Shown here one piece after another: positions 36,940-46,869 of a stretch of 64,000 nucleotides of DNA (the first letter of the stretch is position 1; every line of letters begins with the position of its first letter). Position numbers and translations under genes: made by a program. The DNA lies in NCBI RefSeq assembly GCF_009857915.1, contig NZ_WWCM01000009.1:161299-225298 (forward strand). The letters run 5' to 3'. The DNA is from Duganella qianjiadongensis (GTDB lineage Bacteria; Pseudomonadota; Gammaproteobacteria; Burkholderiales; Burkholderiaceae_D). Under the pieces are notes generated by a model. That model was not told where the DNA came from and searched no databases. It saw only the letters and a list, made by a program, of their open reading frames with translations.

Positions 36940-36968
36940 GGCCGCCGTCTTGCAGTCTGGCGGCGGCC
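36940..36968. other. Hairpin flanking the nadK -35 box
   Basis: GGCCGCCG (36940-36947) and CGGCGGCC (36961-36968) are perfect inverted repeats with a 13-base loop. There is no T tract. The loop contains the TTGCAG used as the -35 of the nadK-recN promoter, so the structure may serve as the end of the DUF3667 transcript. Confidence 0.5.
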
Positions 36969-36978
36969 ACACTATACT
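36950..36978 (+). promoter_or_regulatory. Sigma70 promoter for nadK-recN
   Basis: TTGCAG (36950-36955), a 17-base spacer and TATACT (36973-36978). The expected start of transcription is near 36985, directly before a LexA box. Confidence 0.75.
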
Positions 36979-36988
36979 GCGTGCAATA

Positions 36989-37004
36989 CTGTTTAAATAT
37001 ACAG
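36989..37004. promoter_or_regulatory. LexA (SOS) box
   Basis: CTGTTTAAATATACAG fits the CTGT-N8-ACAG operator exactly, with an AT-rich centre. It sits immediately downstream of the nadK-recN promoter, where bound LexA would block initiation. recN is a classic SOS gene, which supports the call. Confidence 0.85.
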
Positions 37005-37018
37005 TCCAAGGGCGGATC

Positions 37019-37090
37019 ATGGCACAAGCAGTCGATATGGGTTACTCTCCTGCGTGTCGCCGATTCACCCCTAAGCCGAGACTTCTATGA
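37019..37090 (+). CDS. Possible 23-residue leader peptide coupled to nadK
   Basis: An ATG at 37019, with AAGGGCGG just before it, opens a 23-codon frame that ends in TGA overlapping the nadK start (ATGA at 37087). The peptide ([11 protein letters not shown]...) matches nothing I know. It could couple translation to nadK, or be chance. Confidence 0.3.
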   Translation: MAQAVDMGYSPACRRFTPKPRLL

Positions 37091-37995
37091 CTGCCACGCC
37101 AGCCGCCTTTCCTACCATTGCTCTGGTCGTGCGCCAGAATACGGACGGTATTGCCGCTCCCGTACGCAGCGTGGTGGAATTTCTGCAGAACGCAGGCCAT
37201 GCCGTGGTGTTCGAGGCGCAGACGGCGCAACATCTGGCACTGAGCCTGCCGCAGGTGCGGGTGATGACGCCAGCCGAAATCGGCGCCCACTGCGATGCTG
37301 CCATCGTCATGGGCGGCGACGGCACCATGCTGGGCATCGCGCGCCAGCTGGCGCCGTTCGATGTGCCGCTAATCGGTATCAATCAGGGCCGGCTCGGTTT
37401 CATGACCGATATTCCGCTCGACGGCATGCTCGACGTGCTGGCGCAGATACTGGGCGGGCGCTACAAGGCCGACCGTCGCACGCTGCTGGAGGGCCGGGTG
37501 ATGCGCGATGGCGCAACCATCCATCTGGGGCTGGCCGTGAACGACGTGGTGGTGGCGCGCGGCGCCGGTGCCGGCATGGCCGAACTGCGCGTCGATGTGG
37601 ATGGCCACTTCATGTACAACCAGCGCTCCGATGGGCTGATCATTTCTACCGCTACCGGTTCCACCGCCTATGCCCTGTCGGCAGGCGGGCCGCTGCTGCA
37701 CCCCAGTCTGGGCGGCATCGTGATGGTGCCGATTGCGCCGCACGCGTTGTCCAACCGGCCTATCGTACTGTCCGAAACCAGCGAGATCGTGGTCGAGATC
37801 GTGCGCGGCCGCGACATCAGCGTGAATTTCGATATGCAGACCTTTGCCAGTCTGGCGTGGCAGGACCAGATCGTGATCCGGCGTTCGCCGCACACCATCA
37901 CCTTCCTGCATCCGGAAGACTGGAGCTACTACAACACGCTGCGCGAGAAGCTGCACTGGAACGAGCATCCTTCGCACGACGGCAAACTCAATTAA
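37087..37995 (+). CDS. nadK: NAD kinase
   Basis: A 302-residue enzyme that phosphorylates NAD to NADP. The glycine-rich [11 protein letters not shown] motif is near residues 77-87, [10 protein letters not shown] follows, and the second conserved region [15 protein letters not shown] is near 190-205. It lies directly before recN, as in many proteobacteria, and shares its SOS-type promoter here. NADPH supply during stress is the likely benefit. Confidence 0.96.
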   Translation: MTATPAAFPTIALVVRQNTDGIAAPVRSVVEFLQNAGHAVVFEAQTAQHLALSLPQVRVMTPAEIGAHCDAAIVMGGDGTMLGIARQLAPFDVPLIGINQGRLGFMTDIPLDGMLDVLAQILGGRYKADRRTLLEGRVMRDGATIHLGLAVNDVVVARGAGAGMAELRVDVDGHFMYNQRSDGLIISTATGSTAYALSAGGPLLHPSLGGIVMVPIAPHALSNRPIVLSETSEIVVEIVRGRDISVNFDMQTFASLAWQDQIVIRRSPHTITFLHPEDWSYYNTLREKLHWNEHPSHDGKLN

Positions 37996-38009
37996 TCTCA
38001 TCCACCGCT

Positions 38010-39662
38010 ATGCTGCGTACCCTGTCCATCCGTGATTTCGTTATTGTCGACACCATCGAACTGGAGTTTTCCGCCGGTTTTACCGTATTCACAGGCGAAA
38101 CAGGGGCCGGTAAATCCATTCTGATCGATGCGCTGACGCTGGCGCTGGGTGGCCGCGGCGATGCTTCGGTGGTGCGCGAAGGCGCGGCCAAGGCCGACAT
38201 CACGGCCGATTTCGCCGCTAACGCAGCGGCCGACGCATGGCTGGCCGCCAACGAGTTTGCGGTGGAAGAGGGCGGCGCGCTGCTGCGCCGCGTGATCGAT
38301 AATGCCGGCCGCAGCAAGGCCTACATCAACGGCATCGCCGCCACCGCCACGCAGTTGCGCGACCTTGGCGACCTGCTGGTGGATATCCACGGCCAGCATG
38401 CCCACCAGTCGCTGCTGAAAACCGATGCCCAGCGCGGCCTGCTCGACGGTCAGGCCGGTGCCGATGGGCAGGTGCGTGCCGTCAGCGCGGCCTACAAGGC
38501 GTGGCGCGCACTGGCCAGACAGGTGGAGGAATTCGAAACCAATGCGGCCAATGTGCTGTATGAGCGCGAACGGCTGGAATGGCAGGTGAACGAGCTGGAA
38601 AAGCTGGCCGTGAAAACGGGCGAGTGGAGCGAAGTCAGTAACGAGCATAGTCGTTTGTCGCACGCGGCCAGCCTGCTGGAAGGCGCGCAGGAAGCGCTGG
38701 CGCTGCTGTCGGAAGCCGACGAGCAGCCCATCATTTCCCAGCTCTCCGGCCTGAACCAGAAGCTGGGCAAGCTGGCGGGTGTCGATAGCGGTTTGCAGAC
38801 CATTGTCGACCTGATCGAACCGGCGCGCATCCAGTTGCAGGAAGCCGTGTACGCACTGAACGATTATCTGGACCGGGTCGATCTCGATCCCCAGCGCCTG
38901 CACACGGTGGAAGCGCGGATGGAGGCTATCCACTCGGCGGCGCGCAAATTCCGCGTCAGCGAAGAGCAGCTGCCGCAGGAATACGAACAGCTGTCGGCGC
39001 GGCTGGCGCAGATGGCCGACGCCAGCGATATCGACGGCTTGCGCCAGCAGGAGCAGCAGCTCAAGGCACAGTATATGACGCAGGCGCAGCGGCTGTCGGC
39101 CACGCGCAGCGTGGCTGCGCGCCAGCTGTCCGACGCGGTAACCCAGGCCATGCAGGACCTGAGCATGACGGGCGGACGCTTCGAGATCGCCCTGCACGCG
39201 GGCGAACCTAGCGTGCACGGACTGGAGCAGGTGGAGTTTCTGGTGGCCGGCCACGCCGGTGTGGCGCCCCGTTCGCTGGCCAAAGTGGCCTCCGGCGGCG
39301 AGCTGGCGCGCATTGCGCTGGCGATTTCCGTGATAACCTCCAATGCCACCACCGTGCCGACGCTGATCTTCGATGAAGTCGATAGCGGCATCGGCGGCGG
39401 TGTGGCCGAAGTGGTGGGGCGTTTGCTGCGCCGTCTGGGCCAGCAGCGTCAGGTGCTGTGCGTGACGCACTTGCCGCAGGTAGCCAGTCAGGCTGGCCAG
39501 CACTTCCAGGTGGCCAAAGGCACGCTGGAAAACGGCAAGACCGCCTCGCGCATCGAAGTGCTGGACGCCAAAGCACGGGTGGAAGAAGTGGCCCGTATGC
39601 TGGGCGGGCTGGAAATTACCGCCACCACGCGCAAACACGCGCGCGAACTGCTGGCATCCTGA
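38010..39662 (+). CDS. recN: DNA repair protein RecN
   Basis: A 550-residue SMC-like ATPase for double-strand-break repair. Walker A is FTGETGAGKSILIDAL (about residues 28-43); a long coiled-coil region follows (about 150-370), then the ABC signature KVASGGELARIALAIS and Walker B TLIFDEVDSGIGG. I start at MLRTLSIRDF (38010), 14 bases after nadK; the same frame stays open far upstream through nadK, but that reading is not protein-like. LexA control is expected. Confidence 0.95.
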   Translation: MLRTLSIRDFVIVDTIELEFSAGFTVFTGETGAGKSILIDALTLALGGRGDASVVREGAAKADITADFAANAAADAWLAANEFAVEEGGALLRRVIDNAGRSKAYINGIAATATQLRDLGDLLVDIHGQHAHQSLLKTDAQRGLLDGQAGADGQVRAVSAAYKAWRALARQVEEFETNAANVLYERERLEWQVNELEKLAVKTGEWSEVSNEHSRLSHAASLLEGAQEALALLSEADEQPIISQLSGLNQKLGKLAGVDSGLQTIVDLIEPARIQLQEAVYALNDYLDRVDLDPQRLHTVEARMEAIHSAARKFRVSEEQLPQEYEQLSARLAQMADASDIDGLRQQEQQLKAQYMTQAQRLSATRSVAARQLSDAVTQAMQDLSMTGGRFEIALHAGEPSVHGLEQVEFLVAGHAGVAPRSLAKVASGGELARIALAISVITSNATTVPTLIFDEVDSGIGGGVAEVVGRLLRRLGQQRQVLCVTHLPQVASQAGQHFQVAKGTLENGKTASRIEVLDAKARVEEVARMLGGLEITATTRKHARELLAS

Positions 39663-39747
39663 AGCGAAAGACGCAGTGCCCGCAGACAGGCGCTGCACTT
39701 CTTCTCTATAATCCAATTTTGTCCTAGACATCTCGAGCACAAGGCCC

Positions 39748-40857
39748 ATGAGTTTTCAGACCGAACCTTCTTACCAGCACGGTAGTGCCAGTCGCAGTGC
39801 CATCGTCTTAGTCAATCTGGGCACGCCCGATGCGCCCACCCGTTCCGCCGTGCGGCGCTATCTGAAGGAATTCCTGTCTGATCCCCGCGTGGTGGAAATT
39901 CCGCGCGCCGTCTGGTGGTTCATCCTCAACCTGATCATTCTGCCGTTCCGCTCCGGCCAGTCGGCCGCCAAATACCAGACCATCTGGACGCCGGAAGGTT
40001 CGCCGCTCAAGGTCTACACGGCGGCGCAGGCGAAACTGCTGGAGGCGGCGCTGGCCCAGCGTGGTCACCGCGATCTGAAAGTGGTGATGGCCATGCGCTA
40101 CGGCTCGCCCGCGCTGCCGGAGGTGCTGAAACAGCTGAAGGCAGAAGGCATCCACCGTATCGCCGTGCTGCCGGCCTATCCGCAGTATTCGGGCACCACC
40201 ACCGGCTCGATCTATGATGCCGCCTTCCAGCATTACGGCACGGTGCGCAATATTCCGGAACTGCGCTTCGTGCGCAACTACCACGACAACGAGGCGTATA
40301 TCCATGCGCTGCGCGATAGCGTGCTGGCACACTGGGATCAGCATGGCCAGCCGGATAAACTGGTACTGAGTTTCCATGGCGTGCCCAAGCGCACCCTGAT
40401 GCTGGGCGACCCCTACCACTGCGAATGCCTGAAAACGGCGCGCCTGCTGGCAGCAGCGCTGCAACTGACGCCCGATCAATATATGGTCACCTTCCAGTCG
40501 CGCTTCGGCAAGGCCGAGTGGCTGCAGCCCTACACGGCACCGACCGTGGCGCAACTGGCGCGCGACGGCGTGAAACGGCTCGACGTGCTGTGCCCGGGTT
40601 TTACCAGCGACTGTCTGGAAACGCTGGAAGAAATTTCGCTGGAAGTGCGCCACGAGTTCGAGCAGGCCGGCGGCCAGCAGTTCCATTACATCCCCTGCCT
40701 GAACGCTAGCCCGGCCTGGATCGCCGCCATGGCCGACATCATCGAACCGCACCTGATAGGCTGGCCTACCCGTCTGGCCGCTTCGGAACGCGACGCGCAA
40801 CAGAAAGATGCGCAGGTATCCCGCGCTGCCGCGCTGGAGCGGGGCGCCACCGACTAG
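39748..40857 (+). CDS. hemH: Ferrochelatase
   Basis: A 369-residue enzyme that inserts ferrous iron into protoporphyrin IX, the last step of heme synthesis. Motifs include [26 protein letters not shown], the catalytic-histidine region SFHGVPKRT and the C-terminal [15 protein letters not shown] with its glutamate. It lies 85 bases after recN on the same strand. Heme supply also serves respiratory cytochromes, while siroheme for nitrite reduction branches earlier in the pathway. Confidence 0.96.
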   Translation: MSFQTEPSYQHGSASRSAIVLVNLGTPDAPTRSAVRRYLKEFLSDPRVVEIPRAVWWFILNLIILPFRSGQSAAKYQTIWTPEGSPLKVYTAAQAKLLEAALAQRGHRDLKVVMAMRYGSPALPEVLKQLKAEGIHRIAVLPAYPQYSGTTTGSIYDAAFQHYGTVRNIPELRFVRNYHDNEAYIHALRDSVLAHWDQHGQPDKLVLSFHGVPKRTLMLGDPYHCECLKTARLLAAALQLTPDQYMVTFQSRFGKAEWLQPYTAPTVAQLARDGVKRLDVLCPGFTSDCLETLEEISLEVRHEFEQAGGQQFHYIPCLNASPAWIAAMADIIEPHLIGWPTRLAASERDAQQKDAQVSRAAALERGATD

Positions 40858-40869
40858 TTCGCCGCCCGC

Positions 40870-41874
40870 TTATTCGGGCGCTACCACCTTGTAGCCTTGC
40901 GTCTGCAGGCGCGCGAGCAGTCCCGTCGGCGACAGGATTTCCTTCAGGGGCAGCATGGCAAAGGTGGTGGCATTGTTTTCCAGCGCCTGCTGTGCATTGT
41001 GCAGCCACATCTCGCGCGTCTTGGCGCGGGCCTCGCGCAGATCGCTGCGACTCTGGAATGCTGCGCTATTTTCGATGGCGGCACGGCAGGCGCCCTCATG
41101 GTCGGTATAGTCCAGCTTGCGGATCTTCTCGATATCGCCTATCGCCCAGGCATTGGCGCGCACGCGCATGTGGTCGATATCGGCTTCCAGCCGTGCCAGT
41201 ATGCTGGAGAAACAGGCCGCGTCATCCAGACCGGATTTGCTGAATTCCTTAATCAGCTTGCTGGCATCGGACATGTCGATTTCCACCGTCGCTGGCGTGA
41301 CCTTGAGCTTGTAGCGCTTCACCAGTTTGTCGATGGCAGGACCCACTTCGTCCTTATTCGACAGACCGATATGCTGCAGTCCGGAGGCGTACAGCTTGTT
41401 GGCGGCAAAAATGGGACGGTAACGTTCCACCTCTTCATCCTTGCGCATAAATTTATCCTTGAGCGCAGCCCAGCGCTGGTAGGTCTCCGGCGGCACCACA
41501 TCTTTCAGCACCGCACCGTCCGGATTTTTCTGGAAGTCCCAGATTTGCGGCAGTGATGCCGCCAGTTTGATCCCGCCCCAGATGCCTACCCGGGCCGACG
41601 CTTCGGGTTCCGCCAGATATTCTCCGGCCTTGGCCAGCACGGCTTCCACCTCGTGCGAGCGCCATTCCATTTTCGAGGGCAGCGGGCCGTATTTGCCAAA
41701 CACCCACAGCACATGGTCGTCTTTCGAGACTTGCCACATGCCGGGGCCGGGGCGCTGGCCCAGCACCAGAACTTGTCCCGCTTCCGGATCGGATTCAGGC
41801 GCGACTTCCTGCGCCCCGGCGGCACCTACGGCAAAGCAGAACGCGAGGGCGGTGAGGAGAGATGTGAGTTTCAT
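40870..41874 (-). CDS. TraB/GumN-family protein
   Basis: A 334-residue exported protein with a signal peptide (LTALAFCFAVGAAGAQ). TraB/GumN landmarks include the N-terminal strand HVLWVFGKYGPLP and the C-terminal NNATTFAMLPLKEIL. These proteins are related to erythromycin-esterase/Tiki metalloproteases, but bacterial roles are mostly unknown. It is divergent from the grpE regulatory region. Confidence 0.82.
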   Translation of the reverse strand: MKLTSLLTALAFCFAVGAAGAQEVAPESDPEAGQVLVLGQRPGPGMWQVSKDDHVLWVFGKYGPLPSKMEWRSHEVEAVLAKAGEYLAEPEASARVGIWGGIKLAASLPQIWDFQKNPDGAVLKDVVPPETYQRWAALKDKFMRKDEEVERYRPIFAANKLYASGLQHIGLSNKDEVGPAIDKLVKRYKLKVTPATVEIDMSDASKLIKEFSKSGLDDAACFSSILARLEADIDHMRVRANAWAIGDIEKIRKLDYTDHEGACRAAIENSAAFQSRSDLREARAKTREMWLHNAQQALENNATTFAMLPLKEILSPTGLLARLQTQGYKVVAPE

Positions 41875-41947
41875 GGTCAGTCTCTTAGGCTGTCAGGAAT
41901 AGTTAAGAGAAAAGCAATGATAATTCAAATCTGCCGCAACTGCGTAA

Positions 41948-41974
41948 TCAGCACTTGCCGACGGTGAGTGCTAG
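41948..41974. promoter_or_regulatory. CIRCE operator (HrcA-binding)
   Basis: TCAGCACTT, nine bases, GAGTGCTAG. This matches the CIRCE inverted repeat (TTAGCACTC-N9-GAGTGCTAA) with three mismatches and the exact nine-base spacer. A possible TTGCCG/TAAAAT promoter overlaps and follows it (41955-41985), so HrcA would repress a vegetative promoter for the chaperone genes. hrcA itself is not in the window. Confidence 0.8.
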
Positions 41975-42085
41975 CCTGTTAAAATAGCCGGTTGATGGGA
42001 GTGGCGCAGGCGGTTTTGCGGTTGATTTTTCCTCCCGGAAACGGTGCTGAGAATGCCAGATTGGCATCGCTATTCCGTACGCCCC

Positions 42086-42113
42086 CTTGAAATCAGGGCG
42101 CTACGCCCCATTT
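42086..42113 (+). promoter_or_regulatory. Sigma32 (RpoH) promoter for grpE
   Basis: CTTGAAA (42086-42092), 13 bases, CCCCATTT (42106-42113). Both boxes and the spacer match the heat-shock consensus. The grpE start is 55 bases downstream. Confidence 0.92.
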
Positions 42114-42168
42114 GCGATCAGTGCCGTTAGCAGTTTTGTCAAACAAATACGATAGTAGGAGTCTTTAG

Positions 42169-42711
42169 ATGCAAGATCAGGAAAATCAAGCAGTCCCTAA
42201 TCCAGAAGCGGCAGAAGCCGCTGCACCGGTTCCGCCATCGACTCCTGACCAGCCATCTCTGGAAGAGCAGCTGGCCAGCGCCGAAGCCCGTCTGGCAGAA
42301 ATGCAGGACGCCTTCATGCGCGCCAAAGCCGAAGGCGAGAACATCCGCCGCCGGGCGCAGGAAGATGTGGCCAAAGCCCACAAATTCGCCGTGGAAAGCT
42401 TCGCCGAAGCCATGGTACCCGTCAAAGACAGTCTGGAAATGGCGCTGAAAGTCGAAGCGCCGACGCTGGAATCGCTCAAGGAAGGCGTGGAAATGACGCT
42501 GAAACAGCTCAATTCCGCTTTCGAGAAAAACCGTCTGCTGGAAATCATGCCGGCACAGGGTGAAAAACTCGATCCGAACAAGCATCAGGCCGTTGCCGTG
42601 GTGCCAGCAGAGCAGGAAGCTAACACCGTTGTTTCCGTGTTGCAAAAAGGTTATATGATCGCTGACCGCCTGCTGCGCCCAGCTATTGTGACCGCGGCGC
42701 AAGCCAAATAA
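42169..42711 (+). CDS. grpE: Nucleotide exchange factor GrpE
   Basis: A 180-residue DnaK co-chaperone that releases ADP. A low-complexity N-terminus leads into a long helix ([28 protein letters not shown], residues 37-65), and the C-terminal beta domain has [29 protein letters not shown] seven bases upstream fixes the start. It is the first gene of the heat-shock set grpE-dnaK-dnaJ. Confidence 0.96.
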   Translation: MQDQENQAVPNPEAAEAAAPVPPSTPDQPSLEEQLASAEARLAEMQDAFMRAKAEGENIRRRAQEDVAKAHKFAVESFAEAMVPVKDSLEMALKVEAPTLESLKEGVEMTLKQLNSAFEKNRLLEIMPAQGEKLDPNKHQAVAVVPAEQEANTVVSVLQKGYMIADRLLRPAIVTAAQAK

Positions 42712-42736
42712 TTTTTTCCTGAAGCCAATGTAGGCT

Positions 42737-42764
42737 CTTGAAAACAAACAGTCATTCCACATAT
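42737..42764 (+). promoter_or_regulatory. Second sigma32 promoter, before dnaK
   Basis: CTTGAAA (42737-42743), 13 bases, CCACATAT (42757-42764), one mismatch from the sigma32 consensus. It lies 40 bases before dnaK, allowing heat-shock expression of dnaK independently of grpE. Confidence 0.8.
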
Positions 42765-42804
42765 TCGTAGCATCTGAAACTTTAAGCATAATAGGAAGAA
42801 CATC

Positions 42805-44748
42805 ATGGGCAAAATTATCGGTATCGATCTGGGAACCACGAATTCCTGCGTTTCCATCATGGAAAACGGTCAGCCAAAAGTGATCGAAAACGCGGAAGGC
42901 GCGCGTACCACGCCATCGATCATTGCTTATCAAGAAGATGGCGAAATTCTGGTGGGTTCCCCTGCCAAACGTCAGGCGGTGACCAATCCTAAGAACACCC
43001 TGTTCGCGGTCAAGCGTCTGATCGGTCGTAAATTCGAAGAAAAAGAAGTGCAGAAAGACATCGGTCTGATGCCTTACTCGATCATGAAAGCCGACAATGG
43101 CGACGCATGGATCGGCGTGCGCGACAAGAAACTGGCGCCACCACAGATTTCCGCAGAAGTGCTGCGCAAAATGAAGAAAACGGCAGAAGACTACCTCGGT
43201 GAAGAAGTCACCGAAGCCGTGATCACCGTGCCAGCCTACTTCAACGACTCGCAGCGTCAGGCTACCAAAGACGCCGGCCGTATCGCTGGTCTGGACGTTA
43301 AACGTATCATCAACGAACCAACCGCTGCTGCGCTGGCTTTCGGTCTGGACAAGACCGACAAGGGCGACCGCAAGATCGCCGTGTATGACCTGGGCGGCGG
43401 TACCTTCGACGTATCGATCATCGAAATCGCTGACGTGGACGGCGAGAAGCAGTTCGAAGTGCTGTCGACCAACGGCGACACCTTCCTCGGCGGTGAAGAC
43501 TTCGACCAGCGCGTGATCGACTACATCATCGAAGAGTTCAAGAAGATCAACGGTCTGGATCTGAAAAAAGATCCTATCGCCCTGCAGCGTATCAAAGCTT
43601 CGGCCGAGCGCGCCAAGATCGAACTGTCGTCGTCGCAGCAGACCGAAATCAACGAGCCGTACATCGCCATGGCGAACGGCGCACCGGTCCACCTGACCCT
43701 GAAGATGACCCGCGCCAAGCTGGAATCGCTGGTGGAAGAGCTGATCAACGCCACCATCGAGCCATGCCGCACCGCCATCAAGGATGCAGGCGTGAAGGTG
43801 TCCGACATCGACGACATCATTCTGGTCGGCGGTATGACCCGTATGCCTAAGGTGCAGGAAAAAGTTAAAGAGTTCTTCGGCAAAGACCCGCGTAAAGACG
43901 TGAACCCTGACGAAGCCGTGGCCGTTGGTGCTGCGATCCAGGGCTCGGTGCTGTCGGGCGACCGCAAAGACCTGCTGCTGCTGGACGTGACCCCGCTGTC
44001 GCTGGGTATCGAAACCCTGGGCGGCGTGATGACCAAGATGATCCACAAGAACACCACGATTCCTACCAAGTTCTCGCAAGTGTTCTCGACCGCTGACGAC
44101 AACCAGCCAGCCGTGACCATCAAGGTGTATCAGGGCGAGCGCGAAATCGCCGCCGGTAACAAGGGTCTGGGCGAGTTCAATCTGGAAGGTATCCCGCCAG
44201 CAGCACGCGGCACCCCGCAGATCGAAGTGACCTTCGACATCGACGCCAACGGCATTCTGCACGTGGGCGCGAAAGACAAGGCCACCGGCAAGGAAAACAA
44301 GATCACCATCAAGGCTAACTCCGGTCTGACCGAAGAAGAAATCCAGAAGATGGTGAAGGACGCCGAGCTGAACGCCGAAGAAGACAAGAAAGTGAAAGAG
44401 CTGGCCGAATCGCGCAATCAGGCGGATGCCCTGGTGCACTCGACCCGCAAATCGCTGACCGAATACGGCGACAAGCTGGAAGCGGGCGAGAAAGAGAAGA
44501 TCGAAGCGGCCATCACCGAACTGGAAGGTGCCATCAAGGCTGGCGATAAAGCCGACATCGACGCCAAAGTGGCTGCCCTGTCGACCGCTTCGCAGAAGCT
44601 GGGCGAGAAGATGTACGCTGACATGCAAGCCCAGCAAGCTGCTGGCGGCGCTGGTGCCGAAGGCGGCGCCCACGCTGGCGAGCAGGCCAAGCCACAGCAG
44701 GACGACGTGGTCGATGCGGACTTCAAAGAAGTAAAAGACAGCAAGTAA
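42805..44748 (+). CDS. dnaK: Molecular chaperone DnaK (Hsp70)
   Basis: A 647-residue ATP-driven chaperone. The nucleotide-binding domain shows [12 protein letters not shown] at the N-terminus, [13 protein letters not shown] near 193-206 and [13 protein letters not shown] near 341. The substrate-binding domain and helical lid follow, ending with the acidic tail [13 protein letters not shown]. Full length. It works with GrpE upstream and DnaJ downstream. Confidence 0.98.
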   Translation: MGKIIGIDLGTTNSCVSIMENGQPKVIENAEGARTTPSIIAYQEDGEILVGSPAKRQAVTNPKNTLFAVKRLIGRKFEEKEVQKDIGLMPYSIMKADNGDAWIGVRDKKLAPPQISAEVLRKMKKTAEDYLGEEVTEAVITVPAYFNDSQRQATKDAGRIAGLDVKRIINEPTAAALAFGLDKTDKGDRKIAVYDLGGGTFDVSIIEIADVDGEKQFEVLSTNGDTFLGGEDFDQRVIDYIIEEFKKINGLDLKKDPIALQRIKASAERAKIELSSSQQTEINEPYIAMANGAPVHLTLKMTRAKLESLVEELINATIEPCRTAIKDAGVKVSDIDDIILVGGMTRMPKVQEKVKEFFGKDPRKDVNPDEAVAVGAAIQGSVLSGDRKDLLLLDVTPLSLGIETLGGVMTKMIHKNTTIPTKFSQVFSTADDNQPAVTIKVYQGEREIAAGNKGLGEFNLEGIPPAARGTPQIEVTFDIDANGILHVGAKDKATGKENKITIKANSGLTEEEIQKMVKDAELNAEEDKKVKELAESRNQADALVHSTRKSLTEYGDKLEAGEKEKIEAAITELEGAIKAGDKADIDAKVAALSTASQKLGEKMYADMQAQQAAGGAGAEGGAHAGEQAKPQQDDVVDADFKEVKDSK

Positions 44749-44757
44749 GATCGCCAT

Positions 44758-44826
44758 CCCCGCCTCGGTGCGGGGGCGACGAGCGCCGAGCCATCGGCCG
44801 TGCAAGCGGTACCGGCTCGGCTTTTT
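44758..44826 (+). terminator. Two hairpins after dnaK, the second an intrinsic terminator
   Basis: CCCCGC/GCGGGG (44758-44763 with 44770-44775) forms a first hairpin. GCCGAGCC (44785-44792) and GGCTCGGC (44814-44821) form a second stem followed by five T. It should reduce dnaK transcription into dnaJ. Confidence 0.8.
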
Positions 44827-44849
44827 AGCATAATCAGTAGAGCGTTTTT

Positions 44850-44869
44850 CCGGCGCCTGTACGCGCCGG
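44850..44869 (+). other. Hairpin in the dnaJ leader
   Basis: CCGGCGC (44850-44856) and GCGCCGG (44863-44869) pair perfectly around a six-base loop, 40 bases before the dnaJ start. Role unknown; it could stabilise or control the dnaJ message. Confidence 0.5.
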
Positions 44870-44909
44870 AGGTCTACACCCGTAATAACTACAGCAAGGT
44901 GCCGACAAG

Positions 44910-46034
44910 ATGGCAAAGCGAGATTTCTACGAAGTACTAGGCGTCGCCAAGAACGCGTCGGAAGACGAGATCAAAAAGGCTTACCGCAAGCTGGCGATGA
45001 AGTACCATCCGGACCGTAATCCGGATAGCAAAGAGTCGGAAGAAAAATTCAAGGAAGTCAAAGAAGCCTACGAGATGCTGACCAATCCGGAGAAGCGCGA
45101 GGCGTACGACCGCTATGGTCACGCTGGCGTCGATCCGAATATGGGCGGCGGTGGCGGCTTTGGCGGTGCAGGCGGTTTCGGTGACGCGTTCGGCGATATC
45201 TTCGGCGATATCTTCGGCGGCGGCCGTGGCCGCAGCTCGGGCCCGCAGGTCTACCGTGGCGCCGACCTGCGCTACAACCTGGAAATTACGCTGGAACAGG
45301 CAGCGCACGGTTTCGATACCACCATCCGCGTGCCTTCGTGGGACAAGTGCGATACCTGCAGCGGTACGGGCGCCAAGCCCGGCACTGCGCCGGTAACCTG
45401 CTCGACCTGTGCCGGCCACGGTCAGGTGCGTATGCAGCAGGGCTTCTTCAGCATCCAGCAGACCTGCCCGAAATGCCACGGCACGGGCAAGATCATTCCG
45501 GAACCCTGCGCAGCCTGCTCGGGCCAGGGCCGCATCAAGCGCAACAAGACGCTGGAAGTGAAGATACCGGTCGGTATCGACAACGGCATGCGTATCCGTT
45601 CGTCCGGCAACGGCGAGCCGGGCACCAATGGCGGGCCGTCGGGCGATCTGTATGTGGAAATCCACATCAAGCCGCACGCCGTGTTCCAGCGCGAAGGCGA
45701 CGACCTGCATTGCGAAATGCCGATTTCGTTCGCCAAAGCGGCCCTGGGTGGCGAAATCGAAGTACCTACCCTGAATGGCAAGGTGGCGTTCACCGTGCCC
45801 GAAGGTACCCAGTCGGGCAAGACTTTCCGCCTCAAAGGCAAGGGTATCAAGGGCGTGCGTTCGGGCTTTGCCGGCGATCTGTTCTGCCACGTGGCAGTGG
45901 AGACCCCGATCAAGCTGACCGACAAGCAGAAAGAACTGCTGCGCGACTTCGAAAAATCGACCACGGAAGGCGGTGCAAAACACAGCCCGCAGACCAAAAC
46001 ATGGCGTGACAAGGTGAAGGATTTCTTCGAGTAA
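44910..46034 (+). CDS. dnaJ: Chaperone DnaJ (Hsp40)
   Basis: A 374-residue co-chaperone that loads substrates on DnaK. The J domain has the HPD tripeptide in KYHPDRNPD (about residue 33). A Gly/Phe-rich stretch (about 75-110) follows, then four CxxCxG-type zinc repeats ([32 protein letters not shown]) and the C-terminal substrate-binding domains. Class I DnaJ, full length. Confidence 0.97.
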   Translation: MAKRDFYEVLGVAKNASEDEIKKAYRKLAMKYHPDRNPDSKESEEKFKEVKEAYEMLTNPEKREAYDRYGHAGVDPNMGGGGGFGGAGGFGDAFGDIFGDIFGGGRGRSSGPQVYRGADLRYNLEITLEQAAHGFDTTIRVPSWDKCDTCSGTGAKPGTAPVTCSTCAGHGQVRMQQGFFSIQQTCPKCHGTGKIIPEPCAACSGQGRIKRNKTLEVKIPVGIDNGMRIRSSGNGEPGTNGGPSGDLYVEIHIKPHAVFQREGDDLHCEMPISFAKAALGGEIEVPTLNGKVAFTVPEGTQSGKTFRLKGKGIKGVRSGFAGDLFCHVAVETPIKLTDKQKELLRDFEKSTTEGGAKHSPQTKTWRDKVKDFFE

Positions 46035-46069
46035 AGGAAGCGCTGGCTTTACCCGTCCTGCTAAAATCG

Positions 46070-46110
46070 GACCGCCGTACTGCTAAGGTGCAGTACGGCG
46101 GTCTTCTTAT
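46070..46110 (+). terminator. Terminator hairpin after dnaJ
   Basis: A 14-base perfect stem (GACCGCCGTACTGC, 46070-46083, with 46090-46103) closes a six-base loop and is followed by a T-rich TTCTTAT. It ends the chaperone unit just before the carbonic anhydrase gene. Confidence 0.82.
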
Positions 46111-46126
46111 GTACGAGAGGAATATG

Positions 46127-46804
46127 ATGAGTGATCTGGACATTAGTACGTCGCCCCTGAGTGGCCTGTTAGCCAACAACCGCCGCTGGGCCGAATCGGA
46201 AATCGAACGTGATCCCGAATTCTTCAAACGTCTGGCGCAGCAGGCCTCGCCCGAATATCTGTGGATAGGCTGCTCCGATAGCCGCGTGCCGGCGAATGAA
46301 CTGCTGGGGCTGGCGCCGGGCGACGTGTTTGTGCACCGTAATATTGCCAACGTGGTCGTACATACGGACCTGAACTGTTTATCTGTACTGCAGTTCGCCA
46401 TCGACGTGCTGAAAGTCAAGCACGTGATCATTGTGGGCCATTACGGCTGCAAGGGCGTGCATGCGGCCATGGTGGGCACCCGCGTGGGGCTGGCCGATAA
46501 CTGGCTGCGCCACGTGCAGGACGTGAACCAGAAGCACGAGCGCTATCTGGGCGAGATCGTGGAAACCAACAAGCGCTCCGAACGTCTGTGCGAGCTGAAT
46601 GTGGTGGAACAGGTGCAGAACGTGTGCCAGACCACCATCGTGCAGGATGCGTGGGAGCGCGGCCAGCCGGTAACGGTGCACGGCTGGGTGTATGGCCTGA
46701 AAGACGGCAAGCTGCACGATCTGCAGATGACTGTTGCGGGCAGCGATGAACTGGCGCCACGGGTGGCTGCACGGCTGGCCAAATATGCCGCAGCAAGCGT
46801 CTAA
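46127..46804 (+). CDS. can: Beta-class carbonic anhydrase
   Basis: A 225-residue zinc enzyme interconverting CO2 and bicarbonate. Zinc ligands are in CSDSR (C49, D51 with R53) and HYGC (H105, C108). Length and C-terminal GWVYGLKDGKL match the Can type. I start at the second of two adjacent ATGs (46127), six bases from GAGAGG. It is independent of the nitrate genes that follow. Confidence 0.95.
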   Translation: MSDLDISTSPLSGLLANNRRWAESEIERDPEFFKRLAQQASPEYLWIGCSDSRVPANELLGLAPGDVFVHRNIANVVVHTDLNCLSVLQFAIDVLKVKHVIIVGHYGCKGVHAAMVGTRVGLADNWLRHVQDVNQKHERYLGEIVETNKRSERLCELNVVEQVQNVCQTTIVQDAWERGQPVTVHGWVYGLKDGKLHDLQMTVAGSDELAPRVAARLAKYAAASV

Positions 46805-46869
46805 TCGGGCGTTTGCATGATTCTTGCTTCATTGTGGGGCATGAACCAACTTACGCACCACTACCGACC

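Noticed and set aside
36981..38009. Long open frame running through nadK in the recN frame, suggesting a longer RecN
   Set aside because: The upstream part is Arg/Gly-rich out-of-frame translation of nadK; RecN homology begins at MLRTLSIRDF (38010).
42139..44916. 925-codon minus-strand frame opposite grpE-dnaK
   Set aside because: Antisense shadow of highly biased chaperone genes; no known domain and no start signal.
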